From NCBI GenBank assembly GCA_030247575.1, contig JAOTRV010000021.1, positions 1-64,000 on the forward strand: a stretch of DNA of 64,000 bases. The letters are read 5' to 3'. A program made the position numbers and the translations under genes. This DNA is from Sulfuritalea sp. (lineage in GTDB: Bacteria; Pseudomonadota; Gammaproteobacteria; Burkholderiales; Rhodocyclaceae). This document shows, in pieces, positions 47,901 through 55,802 of the stretch (positions are counted from its first letter, which is position 1; each line of letters opens with the position of its first letter). The notes under the pieces were generated by a model. It was not told the DNA's origin. It saw only the letters and a list, made by a program, of their open reading frames with translations, and did no database searches.

Positions 47901-49463
47901 TCCGAACCCGCTGTCCAGACTGCCGTCAGCGTTGTAACGCGCCACGGCAAAGTCTGGCGTATAGAGGTTCCCGCAATACCCGGCGACCAGAATCTTGCCG
48001 TCCGTCTGAATGACGATGCCGGTTGCGACATCGTTGCTTCCCGGTCCGAAATCGGTCGTAAGCATGCCATCCAGGGAAAAGCTGGTATCCAGGCTACCAT
48101 CGGGGTTGTAGCGCGCAATGGCGAAATCATAGTTACCGGTCGTTCCGTTCAGGTTCGACCCGGCAGTCAGTATGTTTCCAGCAGCGTCGACGGCCATGGC
48201 GCGTATTTGATCGTTGCCAGCCCCGTGTGCCTGAACGACAACCGTACCGAAGTCGGTGGTGACCTTGCCGTCTCCGTCGAAACTTGTGTCCAGGGTGCCG
48301 TCGGCGTTGAAACGCACAAGGGTGAAGTCGTCGTTGGCGCCCGTGGCGCTATAACCGCCGACCACAATTCCTCCATCCGCCTGGACGGCCATGCTGAATG
48401 CCTCGCCATACCCACCCAGTAACGCCACCACCTTGCCGTCGCCATCAAATCCGCTGTCGAGGCTTCCGTCAGAGTTGTAACGCGCCAGCGCGAACCCGGA
48501 ACTGGTGCCGGCGACGAGTATCCTGCCGTCCGACTGCAATGCAACAACCTGGCCGGAGTCCCAAATTTGGCCGAAATCCGTAATCACTTTTCCATCGAAA
48601 TCGAAACTGCTGTCAAAGCTGCCATCGTTGTTGTATCGCAGTAGTGCGAAATCGGAATAGATGCTGCTGGCGACCCGGCCCGCAACGAGCATTTTTCCGT
48701 CGGGCTGAATAGCGACGCTCTGGCCGTAGTTATGACTGCTGCCAATCGCAGTGACAAGCCTGCCGTCGCCGTCGAAACTGCTATCGAGGCTGCCATCGGC
48801 GTTGTAGCGGAATACAGCGAAGTTGCTGATCTCGGCCATGATGGCATATCCCGTAACCGCCATCTTGCCGTCGGCCAGCAGCGCGATGCTGTAACCAACG
48901 TCATCTCCCGTGCCGACGGCGGTCATCAGGGTGCCGTCGCCCAGAACGAATGTCGGCGCTGTATTCACGCCGAGCAGCCCGGAATAGATGGGGCTGCTCA
49001 CTCGCTGCGCCTCAATTGGTCCGGTCGTCACCTCAAGCATCCAGTCTCCACCCAGCCCTGTGGAGCCGCTGGGATCGATTGATGCCGTGATATCCGCCGC
49101 CGTCATCTGAGCGATTCTGCCGATGAACTGCACGCCAGCGTCTCCAGCGGCAAGATTGCAGCCATAGAGCAGAATGTCACCGCTCTCGGTCAGCGACTTT
49201 CCTATGGCTTCGAGTTGGCCGGCGTGTGTCGCAAGCACATCGATATCGATTGCAGACGCTCCGAGCAAAATGCTGCCGGAACCGCCATGGGAAATGATGT
49301 GAATTGCATCGATACCGGATCGGCCAAGAAGGCTTGCGACGATTTGGTCAAGACCGTCGGCGTTGGTGCCGACGCGGATAACTTCCGACCCATCCGGCAG
49401 CCCGGCCATCAAGGACTCGATGTCCGCGACGCGCTCGTCGATGAATATGACTGAACTACCCAT
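44979..49463 (-). CDS. Giant secreted-type repeat protein: DUF4347, delta-60 repeats, Calx-beta, RTX
   Basis: 1494-residue protein, domains in order: DUF4347 (about 1-165; conserved His in AIHIISHGGSGSILLG and Cys in ILLYGCNLAAGDAG, resembling a caspase-like His-Cys dyad); about eight delta-60 repeats (about 175-620; units like DGKILVAGYCG, FAVARYNADGSLDSGFG); a linker like cadherin/choice-of-anchor modules; one Calx-beta domain (about 770-880); several RTX calcium-binding blocks (about 890-1360; GNDTLDGGSGDDVLLG); two FG-GAP-like units (DFDGDGKNDLLLHKPDGS); a proline-rich tail. It is presumably exported by a type I system and acts in adhesion or biofilm. ATG at 49463 follows GGGGG; the TTG at 49484 has no ribosome binding site. 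No secretion genes are nearby. Confidence 0.82.
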   Translation of the reverse strand: MGSSVIFIDERVADIESLMAGLPDGSEVIRVGTNADGLDQIVASLLGRSGIDAIHIISHGGSGSILLGASAIDIDVLATHAGQLEAIGKSLTESGDILLYGCNLAAGDAGVQFIGRIAQMTAADITASIDPSGSTGLGGDWMLEVTTGPIEAQRVSSPIYSGLLGVNTAPTFVLGDGTLMTAVGTGDDVGYSIALLADGKMAVTGYAIMAEISNFAVFRYNADGSLDSSFDGDGRLVTAIGSSHNYGQSVAIQPDGKMLVAGRVASSIYSDFALLRYNNDGSFDSSFDFDGKVITDFGQIWDSGQVVALQSDGRILVAGTSSGFALARYNSDGSLDSGFDGDGKVVALLGGYGEAFSMAVQADGGIVVGGYSATGANDDFTLVRFNADGTLDTSFDGDGKVTTDFGTVVVQAHGAGNDQIRAMAVDAAGNILTAGSNLNGTTGNYDFAIARYNPDGSLDTSFSLDGMLTTDFGPGSNDVATGIVIQTDGKILVAGYCGNLYTPDFAVARYNADGSLDSGFGTNGRVITSLSANGDFARSLALQPDGKIVVVGSAYNGSNSDFALVRYNPDGSLDVTFDSARQDTLNNSPIFTLRGNPVLLDSSVGIYDAELFAGGNYAGASVTISRHGGASADDVFSAAGNLGMLTEGGSLMLSGVVIGEVVQNSAGTLRVAFNSNATPSRIDSTLSSMGYAYGGSSPPAIVQLDWVFSDNNDGSQGSGGALAAAGATSVQIYVPPAPTISISAASADLSEGDSGTSTFAFAVSRSGDTTVASSVSWDVAGLGLFAADAADFGGAMPGGTVSFAVGETSKTIGVSVTGDVLTEYDEDFVVTLSGPTGATLGTRSAVGTIRSDDAMIAGTSASDALTGTAGNDVLIGREGNDTLDGGSGDDVLLGEFGPTNLNPPSGGVITVIGYGIDDVLYGGGGNDILDGGIGDDVMEGGAGDDTYVVASAGDVVTEATSNGIDTVFSIVSYTLSGNVENLTLMGGTANIGGTGNELDNILTGNSGRNILDGGAGNDTLLGGNDNDHVKGGAGADNLQGGEGDDMFFLASVAEFASGEVIDGGGGINELRYTGDTDATLVLTANVSRIGTIRIVSAGGDWSGTAAINVDAAAAVGNYGYLDIVGNAGDNVLIGNAQASSLYGLHGNDTLVGGAGDDSMNGNDGSDVFLIASGTDHGPNEWIDGEGGVGTPNGNVNEIRFTSATPGDMLVLSSHISNIFRIAIGSAAGDSGGTTDLNLDASALSQGISLEGNAGANRITGSVGADIISGDSGNDTLDGGLGNDTIDGGAGLDAAQYSGNRGDYTIAQSDWYHYTITDNNPADSDDGVDAVFSVEQLQFAGSMESLQTSASWHGFKHRPITPFWAGTEWQVQDSQRDFDGDGKNDLLLHKPDGSVALWLMDGAERIAGAIFEPSTGRTLIDAMTDYNGDGKTDLGWREADDSNSYWLMGSGWGASVAVSSVTPPDTPPTEPPPPPPDVPPPPVIPPPPPPDGWWQ

Positions 49464-49589
49464 GAAACCCCCATGCGCCAGCAAAAGAAGTACGTCGGCG
49501 TATCACTAAAGAAATATCAACTCATTGAAATATCTGCTTTTTCCAGGAATCATGATAAAGCCACAAGGCATAAAGTGCCATTACTTTAG

Positions 49590-49931
49590 GGAATCATCGA
49601 CGGCCTCGCTGAAAACTGCCAACAGCTGATCGCGCTGGCGGTGGCACGCGTGGGCCAGCTTGCAGGCAAGGTCAAACCGATCGGCGACGCGCCGGTTGCC
49701 GTCAGCATCGAGCCGGTGGAAGCCCGCGCCGCCAGCGGCCAGCCCCTCAGCCGCGAGTGCATAGCCCTCATGGAACAGGCCATCCTCGAAGCCGCCGCGG
49801 CGCAGAGCTTCGCCGCGGCGCTGGAAGTCGGCTACAAGGCCTTCGGCCTCTCGGCCTGCATCGACAGCGCGCGCGAAGGCATCACGTCCTTCAAGGAAAA
49901 GCGGACACCGGATTTCAGCAAGACGAAATAG
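49590..49931 (+). pseudogene. Truncated enoyl-CoA hydratase 3' remnant
   Basis: About 113 codons, open from GIIDGLAENCQQLIALAVAR to the stop at 49931, closely matching the last 113 residues of the fused protein at 42909 (LGVIDALADDYEQLIGMAVA onward; both end in PDFSKTK). A TAG lies directly upstream at 49587 and the rest of the gene is missing; the giant repeat-protein gene occupies the space. It is most likely the relic of a paralogue or tandem copy. A short peptide from GTG 49641 could still be made but would lack the active site. Confidence 0.75.
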
Positions 49932-49943
49932 CGGAGCGATCCC

Positions 49944-49970
49944 GTGACCGCGGCGCCATGCCGCGGTCAC
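49944..49970. terminator. Strong hairpin between converging features
   Basis: GTGACCGCGGC-gccat-GCCGCGGTCAC, 11-bp perfect stem, between the hydratase remnant and the response-regulator stop. There is no T-tract, but the position suits a transcript end for both strands. Confidence 0.55.
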
Positions 49971-49984
49971 GCCATCCGGGACAG

Positions 49985-50488
49985 CTATCGCGGCGCCTCG
50001 CCGGTGTCCGCGTAATGACGGAAGGCGTCGCGCACCGCGCCGATCAGATCGGCTTCGTCCCAGGGCTTGGCGATGAACTTGTAGATTTCCCCGAGGTTGA
50101 TCGCCTCGGTCAGGCTGTCGAGCCCCGTATAGCCTGACAGGACCATGCGCACCGTCCGCGGATGCATCTTGCGAACCCGCGCGAGAAGTTCGGAACCGCT
50201 CATGCCCGGCATGCGCTGGTCGGTAAGGATCACCCTCACCTCGTGCTCGGCCAGCAAGGCCAGCGCGCCTTCGCCGCTGTTCGCGGTGAGGATGTTGTAG
50301 TTCTCGCGCCGCAACAGTCGCTTCAGCGACGACAGGACGCTCGGTTCGTCATCCACCAGCAACAGCGTCGCATCCTTGGCCTCCGCCGTTTCCGACGCCG
50401 CGCTGAACGAGGCAAGAAAGCGCGTCATCTCCGCGGCATTGCCGACGCTGCCGATCGCGCGCGTCACCGAATCGAAATTCGCGCTCAT
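49985..50488 (-). CDS. Response regulator receiver protein (RpfG-type REC)
   Basis: 167-residue protein with a 45-residue N-terminal extension and one receiver domain: acidic pair in ATLLLVDDEPSVLSSLKRLL, phospho-acceptor Asp in VRVILTDQRMPGMSGSELLA, then VLSGYTGLDSLTEAINLG and the conserved Lys in YKFIAKPWDEADL. No output domain follows. The ATG at 50488 gives a normal family start, although the frame stays open much further. The ribosome binding site is poor. The same receiver type, damaged, forms the end of the pseudogene next door. Confidence 0.75.
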   Translation of the reverse strand: MSANFDSVTRAIGSVGNAAEMTRFLASFSAASETAEAKDATLLLVDDEPSVLSSLKRLLRRENYNILTANSGEGALALLAEHEVRVILTDQRMPGMSGSELLARVRKMHPRTVRMVLSGYTGLDSLTEAINLGEIYKFIAKPWDEADLIGAVRDAFRHYADTGEAPR

Positions 50489-50493
50489 GGTGA

Positions 50494-51810
50494 GTGAACC
50501 GGGAGGACTCGATGTGCTGGAAGAACTGGCGCGGAGCATCCAGGGTGAACTGGCAGCGCCGACGCGTACGGACGACCAGGAACTGTTTCTCGATCCCGTT
50601 GTCGACATCGCGATATTTTTCCGCAGGACGGCGAGCCGGCAGACATCCTCAAGCATGCGACGCAAGCGGCCGCCGCGCCCGACATCCATGCCAGCGGCTG
50701 CTGCCGTTTTTTCAGTTCTGGACTGGGCGACGGCCCGCGCCAGCACCTCAGCCTCGATACCGCCTTGCATCGCGCCCTCGAACGCAATGAATTCAAGCCG
50801 CACTACCAGCCGCAGATCGATCTGGTCAGCGGCCTCCTCATCGACGCCGAGGCGCTGCTGCGTTGGGAACGTCCCGGACACGGCCTGGTATCGCCGATGG
50901 AGTAAATTCCGCTGCTGGAAGACAACGGGCTGATCGGCGCGGCCGACGAATGGGCACTACATGAGGCCTGCCGGCGCAGCAAGCAGTGGCAGGACGAGAG
51001 ACTGTCTCCTTCCGCGTCGCGGTCACCCTCTCGGCGCGACAGTTCCACGACGGCGACATCCGGGCCATCGTGCGGCGCGCGCTCGATGCCGCCGGGCTCG
51101 AATCGCGCTGGCTGGGACTGGAACTTACCGAAGGCGTCGTCCTGCTCAATGCGGAGGACGTCATCCATACCATGCGCGATCTCAACGCCGACGGCATAGA
51201 CCACGCGCTGGACGATTCCGGCACCGGCTACTCGTGCCTGAGCCATCTGCAGCGGTTGCCGGTTTCACGCATCAAGATCGATCGCGGCTTCGTCACGCAC
51301 ATCACATCCAATCCGAACGATGCCGCCATTGCCAGTGCCGTGGTCGGCATGGCCCACAGCCTGGGCTTGTCCGTGATCGCCGAGGACGTCGAAACCGAAG
51401 GCCAGCTCGGCTTCCTGCGCGGCATAGGCTGCGAAGAAATCCAGGGCTACCGCATCATCAGCATCACCAGCACCCGCGAAGATTTCGATCTGTTGGCGCA
51501 GCACCATCCGGGCGTGGTGATCTCTGATCAGCGCATGCCGGAAATGACCGGCCCCGAGTTTCTTCGTCGCGTCAGGAAACTCCATCCGGATGCTGTGCGC
51601 ATCGTGCTTTCCGCCTATACCGAACTCAGTTCGGTGATCGACGCGATAAACCAGGGGGCGGTTTACAAATTCCTTACTAAGCCGTGGGAAGACGAGGGCC
51701 TGATCGAGTACATCAAGGATGCCTTCCGCATTCACGAGCTGTCTCGCGAAAACCGCGAACTCTCCCACCAGTTGCAGTCGCACCGGGCCAGGGACAACCC
51801 GATTCGCTGA
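50494..51810 (+). pseudogene. Decayed GGDEF-EAL gene fused to a partial receiver domain
   Basis: Remains of a diguanylate cyclase/phosphodiesterase. The end of a GGDEF domain (DDQELFLDPVVDIAIF) breaks in a T-run near 50610; the next frame carries RALERNEFKPHYQPQIDLVS and the EAL motif in IDAEALLRWERPGHGLVSPM, then a TAA at 50903 where Phe is expected (SPME-F-IPLLE). A second frameshift near 51000 leads to the open 50986-51810 part: VAVTLSARQFHDGDI, LELTEGVVLL, DDSGTGYSCL and KIDRGFV. After GCEEIQGYRI the sequence switches to the second half of a receiver domain (GVVISDQRMPEMTGPEF, YKFLTKPWEDEGL). Internal initiation could give a partial product, but the EAL site is incomplete. Confidence 0.75.
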
Positions 51811-51867
51811 AGCCCGCCGCCGGCCGATGCCGGCGCGCGCATTCCCCGCGGCGGGCGTTGCTGCCGC

Positions 51868-52434
51868 CTATTCCCCTGGTGCCATCAATTCCGGATATTC
51901 CTGCTGCATCGTCGCGCCATCCTGACGCCAGGCATGGCACTGATCGACGAAGGCCGGCGCGCGGTTGCCGGGCCAGTTGCGCGGATTCGGGTCGATCGCG
52001 ATCTGCCGCGCGATGCGGTCCGGCCAGGATGCCTGCATATAGGTGTTGGCGGCCTGCGTCACCAGTTCGGTGAGATGGGTGCAGCCCCTGACTCCGCCGA
52101 GGATCTCCCTCACCCTGCGGGAAAAGCCGTCGTTGATGCGCAGCCCGATCAGCCCCCGATACGCCGCGTCGACCCCGCCGCACATGGGCCAGGGTGCCGT
52201 CTCGGTGCTGGCCCGGACATCCTGCACGACGTAGTCGTCGTCGACCACCAGCGACAGCGACATGCGGTGCATGTAGTCGCCCACCGGAACCGGCGGCCGC
52301 GAGCGGAACGGCACTTCCTGGCCCTTGAGGTCCGTCACCGTGGCCTCGATTTCGAGAAAGCCGTTCTTCAGGCGAAAGGCGCGGCAGGTAATCGTCCGCG
52401 TATGCACCAGTTTGCGATCATCATCTGTGGACAC
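51868..52434 (-). CDS. DUF2889 protein
   Basis: 188-residue protein of the DUF2889 family, starting with GTG at 52434. Typical features: ITCRAFRLKNGFLEIEATVT, YMHRMSLSLVVDD, GCTHLTELVTQAANTYMQ. The function is unknown. DUF2889 genes are common near aromatic-acid and CoA-ester degradation genes in betaproteobacteria. It lies 100 bp downstream of the maturation operon on the same strand, with a REP-like repeat in between, so co-transcription is possible but unproven. Confidence 0.75.
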   Translation of the reverse strand: MSTDDDRKLVHTRTITCRAFRLKNGFLEIEATVTDLKGQEVPFRSRPPVPVGDYMHRMSLSLVVDDDYVVQDVRASTETAPWPMCGGVDAAYRGLIGLRINDGFSRRVREILGGVRGCTHLTELVTQAANTYMQASWPDRIARQIAIDPNPRNWPGNRAPAFVDQCHAWRQDGATMQQEYPELMAPGE

Positions 52435-52485
52435 GTTTTATCTCGCTAAGAAAGCTACGGTATCAGGCGATCCGGCCGAACAAAT

Positions 52486-52510
52486 CGCCGTGTCGCCAGC
52501 GTCTACTCTT
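52486..52510 (+). repeat. REP-like element, copy 5
   Basis: CGCCGTGTCGCC followed by AGCGTCTACTCTT, the tail identical to copies at 15895 and 42769. Intergenic, between the DUF2889 gene and the SufU-like gene. Confidence 0.6.
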
Positions 52511-52534
52511 CGGCCTGCGCCGCGTTCGAACACG

Positions 52535-52978
52535 TCAGCCTGCCCCATTGGCTGCAGAAGAGCTTTTGAGCGCCGCCAGCAGGGCGCGAAACGGCAGCAG
52601 GACGCAGCGGTGGCGGCTCGGATAGGCGCGCGCCGGTTCGAACATCGACAGCTCGGGCCAGGCCGCGGGCGCCGGAGCTCCCTCCTTCAGCATGTTTTCG
52701 AGCGCGGCGGCGGCCGACTCGATCGCCGCCGCATCCTGTCCGGGCGCGCGGGCGCCGATCGCCGACGCCGCGGCCCGGCACAGCAGGCAGCCTTTGGTTT
52801 CATGGGCGATCGCAACGATGCGCCCGGAGGCCACTTCAACCTGCATGCGGACGCGATCGCCGCACAGCGGATTGTCCAGCTTCGCCTCGCTGCTTGCCGC
52901 GGCCAGGCGGCCATGACCGTTCGCCGCCTGGGCGAACTGCTTGATGGCGTCCTGATAGAGCCCGCTGCCTTCGTTCAT
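52535..52978 (-). CDS. SufU/IscU-like sulfur-transfer scaffold protein
   Basis: 147-residue SufU/IscU-family protein. The three Cys positions are present: AKLDNPLCGDRV, GCLLCRAAASA and SRHRCVLLPF. It overlaps the cysteine desulfurase gene by 4 bp. SufU accepts sulfur from SufS-type desulfurases. In this operon, with XdhC and Mo-cofactor genes and without sufBCD, the likely task is to carry sulfur for the sulfido ligand of a molybdenum hydroxylase rather than general Fe-S assembly. This is inference from gene context. Confidence 0.77.
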   Translation of the reverse strand: MNEGSGLYQDAIKQFAQAANGHGRLAAASSEAKLDNPLCGDRVRMQVEVASGRIVAIAHETKGCLLCRAAASAIGARAPGQDAAAIESAAAALENMLKEGAPAPAAWPELSMFEPARAYPSRHRCVLLPFRALLAALKSSSAANGAG

Positions 52979-54189
52979 GCCAGTTCCCGCAGCACGAAGC
53001 CGAGCCCGTCGAGCAGCGCCGCGATGTCGGCCTCGTCGTTGTAGAGCGCGATGCTGGCGCGCGTGCAGGCCTCGGCGCCCAGCGCGGCCAGCAAGGGCTG
53101 GGCGCAGTGATGGCCGCCGCGCAGTGCGAGCTGGCGCGCATCGAGCACCTGGCAGATGTCGTGCGGATGCAGGCCGGCAATCTCGAAGGAGACGATCGGC
53201 GCGCGCCGCGCGGATGCTTCCGGTCCGAGCAGGCGCAGGCCCGGTATGCGCCGCAGGCCCTCGATCAGCCGTTCGCACAGGCGCGCTTCCCCGGCGTGAA
53301 TCTGCGGCCAGTCGAGGTTCATCATCCAGTCCAGCGCGGCGGCAAGCCCCACCGCCTGCGCGATGGGCGGCGTCCCCGCTTCGAAGCGCTGCGGCGGCGC
53401 GGCCCAGGTGGTCTCTTCTGCCGTGACCGCGGCTATCATGCCGCCGCCGCCGAGAAACGGCGGCATCGCCGCCAGCAGTTCGCCCCGGCCCCACAGCACG
53501 CCGACGCCGCCCGGGCCGAAGCACTTGTGTCCGGAAAAGGCATAGAAGTCGACGCCCATGGCACGGACATCCTGCGGGCCGTGCTGCACGGCCTGCGCGC
53601 CGTCGAGCAGCACCCTCGCCCCCACCTTGCGCGCCGCCGCGACCACCGTCGCCACGTCGGTCCATGCGCCGGTGACGTTCGAGCATTGCGTGACGGCGAC
53701 CAGGCGGCACCTGCCGTCGATCAGTTCGGGCAGGCGGGCGAGGTCGAGTTGCCCCGCGGCCGTCACCGGAATCAGCGCCAGTTCGACGCCGGTCCGCTCG
53801 CGCAGCATCTGCCAGGGCACGAAATTGCTGTGGTGCTCGGCGACCGAGATCACCACGCGATCGCCGCGCCCGAGCGTGGCGCCGAAGGCATGCGCGACGA
53901 GATTGAGCGACGCCGTCGCGCCCGAGGTGAAGATCACCTCGTCGGCCGAAGACGCGTTGAGGAAGCGCGCCGCGGTTTGTCGCGCCTGCTCATAGGCGAG
54001 GTCGGCCGCCTCGGCGAGGCGGTAGGTGCCGCGCGACACGTTGGCGCGCCGGGTGGTCTCGTGGCGCACCACGGCATCCAGCGCCAGGCAGTGCATCTGC
54101 GAGGTCGCCGCGCTGTCCAGGTAATGCAGTTCCGGCGTTGCCGCCAGCAGCGGAAATCCGTCGCGCAGGGATGCAGGTTCGACGCTCAT
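52975..54189 (-). CDS. SufS-type cysteine desulfurase
   Basis: 404-residue class V aminotransferase-fold desulfurase. PLP lysine in YAFSGHKCFGPGGVGVLWG, helix VIFTSGATASLNLVAHAFGA, and the active-site cysteine in LRGGHHCAQPLLAALG (SufS-type GHHC). It starts MSVEPASLRDGFPLLAATPE and overlaps both neighbours by 4 bp. Embedded between a MobA/MoeA fusion and a SufU-like gene, it probably provides the sulfur for the Mo=S ligand of xanthine-oxidase-family enzymes, as NifS4 does with XdhC in Rhodobacter. Confidence 0.85.
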   Translation of the reverse strand: MSVEPASLRDGFPLLAATPELHYLDSAATSQMHCLALDAVVRHETTRRANVSRGTYRLAEAADLAYEQARQTAARFLNASSADEVIFTSGATASLNLVAHAFGATLGRGDRVVISVAEHHSNFVPWQMLRERTGVELALIPVTAAGQLDLARLPELIDGRCRLVAVTQCSNVTGAWTDVATVVAAARKVGARVLLDGAQAVQHGPQDVRAMGVDFYAFSGHKCFGPGGVGVLWGRGELLAAMPPFLGGGGMIAAVTAEETTWAAPPQRFEAGTPPIAQAVGLAAALDWMMNLDWPQIHAGEARLCERLIEGLRRIPGLRLLGPEASARRAPIVSFEIAGLHPHDICQVLDARQLALRGGHHCAQPLLAALGAEACTRASIALYNDEADIAALLDGLGFVLRELA

Positions 54190-55802
54190 CGGCCTGCCAG
54201 CTCGTCCAGCGCCGCCGGCGTATCGACGTCGGCAAAGATGGCGTCGTCGTCGAAGGCCACGGCTTCGATTTGATCGGCATGACGGCGCAGCACGTCGCGC
54301 GCGCCGACATCGCCCTCCACCGCCTGCATTTCGGCGAAGAAGGCACGCGGCCAGAGGATGGGATTGCCGCGCCGCCCGGCTTTCATCGGCACCACGATCT
54401 TCGCTTGCTGCGGATCGAAGGCGGCGATCAGGCGATCGATGTGCCCGCCATGTATGAAAGGCATGTCCGCCAGCAGAATCACCACCGCGTCGCTATCGTC
54501 CGGCAGCGCGGCCAGCCCGCAGCGCAACGACGAGGCCATGCCGGTGAGGAAGTCAGGATTGTGCGAAAAATCCACGTCGAGCCCGGCGAGACAGCCCTTC
54601 GCCTCCTCCGCGCCAAAGCCGGTGACGACGCGAACCGAGCTGCAGCGCGAGGCCAGCGCCGCGTTAACCGCCCGCCGCAGCATGGGCACGCCGCCGACTT
54701 CGCGCAGCACCTTGTTGCCGGGTCCCATGCGCGTGCCGCTGCCGGCCGCGAGCACCAGCGCCGCGACGCGGCGGCCGGCCGCCGTGCGCGCCGGCTCGGG
54801 CTCGGGCTTGTCTTCTTCGTCGGGCTCCAGCGGGCTGCGGATCAACCCGCCGACGCCCATGGCCATGATCTGCCCGCCGCCCATCGGCAATCCCGCCAGC
54901 ATGCGCTGCAGCACCCAGTCGAGACCGTTCATGCGCCGCGATCGCGCGCAACCGGGCAGGATGATGACCGGCACCGCGCCCAGCCGGGCCAGCAGCAGCA
55001 TGTTGCCCGGCTCCACCGGCATGCCGAAATGCAGTATCTCGCCGCCCGCGGCCGTGATGGCGGCTGGCACCGTGTCGGCCCGGTCCTTGGGCACCGTGGT
55101 GCCGGAGATCATGACCAGCGAACAGCCGGCCGCGATCGCCTCGCGCAGCGCGGCGGCCACGGCATCCGTGCGATGGGCGCAGCGCTGCACCAGGCCGAGA
55201 TGGCTGCCGAGATCCTGCATGCGGCGACGGCTGCTGTTGACGGCGGCAATGTAGTTGCGCGGCGTGTCGGTCGGCTGCTCGGTGACGATCAGCGCCGCGC
55301 GCTGCGGCGCGAAGGGCAGCAGCTCCAGCGCCCCGCCCGCTCCGGCGGCCGCGACACAGGCGTCCACCACGGCGCGGCCGACCGCCAGCGGAATCACCTT
55401 GACCGTGGCGACCACCGCGCCGCTTCTTGCCGCCGACAGCGGCGGCAGGGTAGCGACGGTGATGTCCGGGTCGATCCGGTTGATCCGGTCGATGATGCCG
55501 GCATCGACGGCGACCAGGCCGCGCTCCGCCGCATACAGATTGCTGCGCCCGGCATGCGGCGCGCGCGCCGCGATGCGCGGCCCGCTCAGTGCCGCCGCCA
55601 CCAGGCCGGCGGCAGCGTTCTCGTCGACGTCGTCCACGTCCAGTTTCGCCCCATGCACTGTCGCGATCCCGGCAGTTGCCAGGGCCCGACAGTCGACGCT
55701 GGTGAGACGGCGACCTTTCTTCATGGTGCAATCCGGCAGGCGCAGGCTGTGCGCCAGCAGCAGGCCGTCGCACTCCTCCACGGGGAACTCGCCGAAGATC
55801 AC
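54186..55802 (-). CDS. Molybdopterin-binding / MobA-like nucleotidyltransferase fusion
   Basis: 538-residue fusion. Residues about 1-345 are a MoeA/MoaB-like molybdopterin-binding module (CSLVMISGTTVPKDRADTVP); residues 350-538 are a MobA/MocA-type nucleotidyltransferase starting AALVLAAGSGTRMGPGNKVL with ILLADMPFI as the metal-binding motif. Such proteins insert Mo and add CMP to make molybdopterin cytosine dinucleotide, the cofactor form used by CoxL/xanthine-oxidase-type bacterial hydroxylases. The operon therefore fits maturation of the hydroxylase at 29.0-32.8 kb. It overlaps both neighbouring genes. Confidence 0.83.
   Translation of the reverse strand: MIFGEFPVEECDGLLLAHSLRLPDCTMKKGRRLTSVDCRALATAGIATVHGAKLDVDDVDENAAAGLVAAALSGPRIAARAPHAGRSNLYAAERGLVAVDAGIIDRINRIDPDITVATLPPLSAARSGAVVATVKVIPLAVGRAVVDACVAAAGAGGALELLPFAPQRAALIVTEQPTDTPRNYIAAVNSSRRRMQDLGSHLGLVQRCAHRTDAVAAALREAIAAGCSLVMISGTTVPKDRADTVPAAITAAGGEILHFGMPVEPGNMLLLARLGAVPVIILPGCARSRRMNGLDWVLQRMLAGLPMGGGQIMAMGVGGLIRSPLEPDEEDKPEPEPARTAAGRRVAALVLAAGSGTRMGPGNKVLREVGGVPMLRRAVNAALASRCSSVRVVTGFGAEEAKGCLAGLDVDFSHNPDFLTGMASSLRCGLAALPDDSDAVVILLADMPFIHGGHIDRLIAAFDPQQAKIVVPMKAGRRGNPILWPRAFFAEMQAVEGDVGARDVLRRHADQIEAVAFDDDAIFADVDTPAALDELAGR

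Noticed and set aside
44979..49463. Giant gene as a prophage or integron cargo
   Set aside because: No integrase, att-like short direct repeats or phage genes flank it; the flanking repeats are 340-bp homologous gene ends with substitutions, not target-site duplications.
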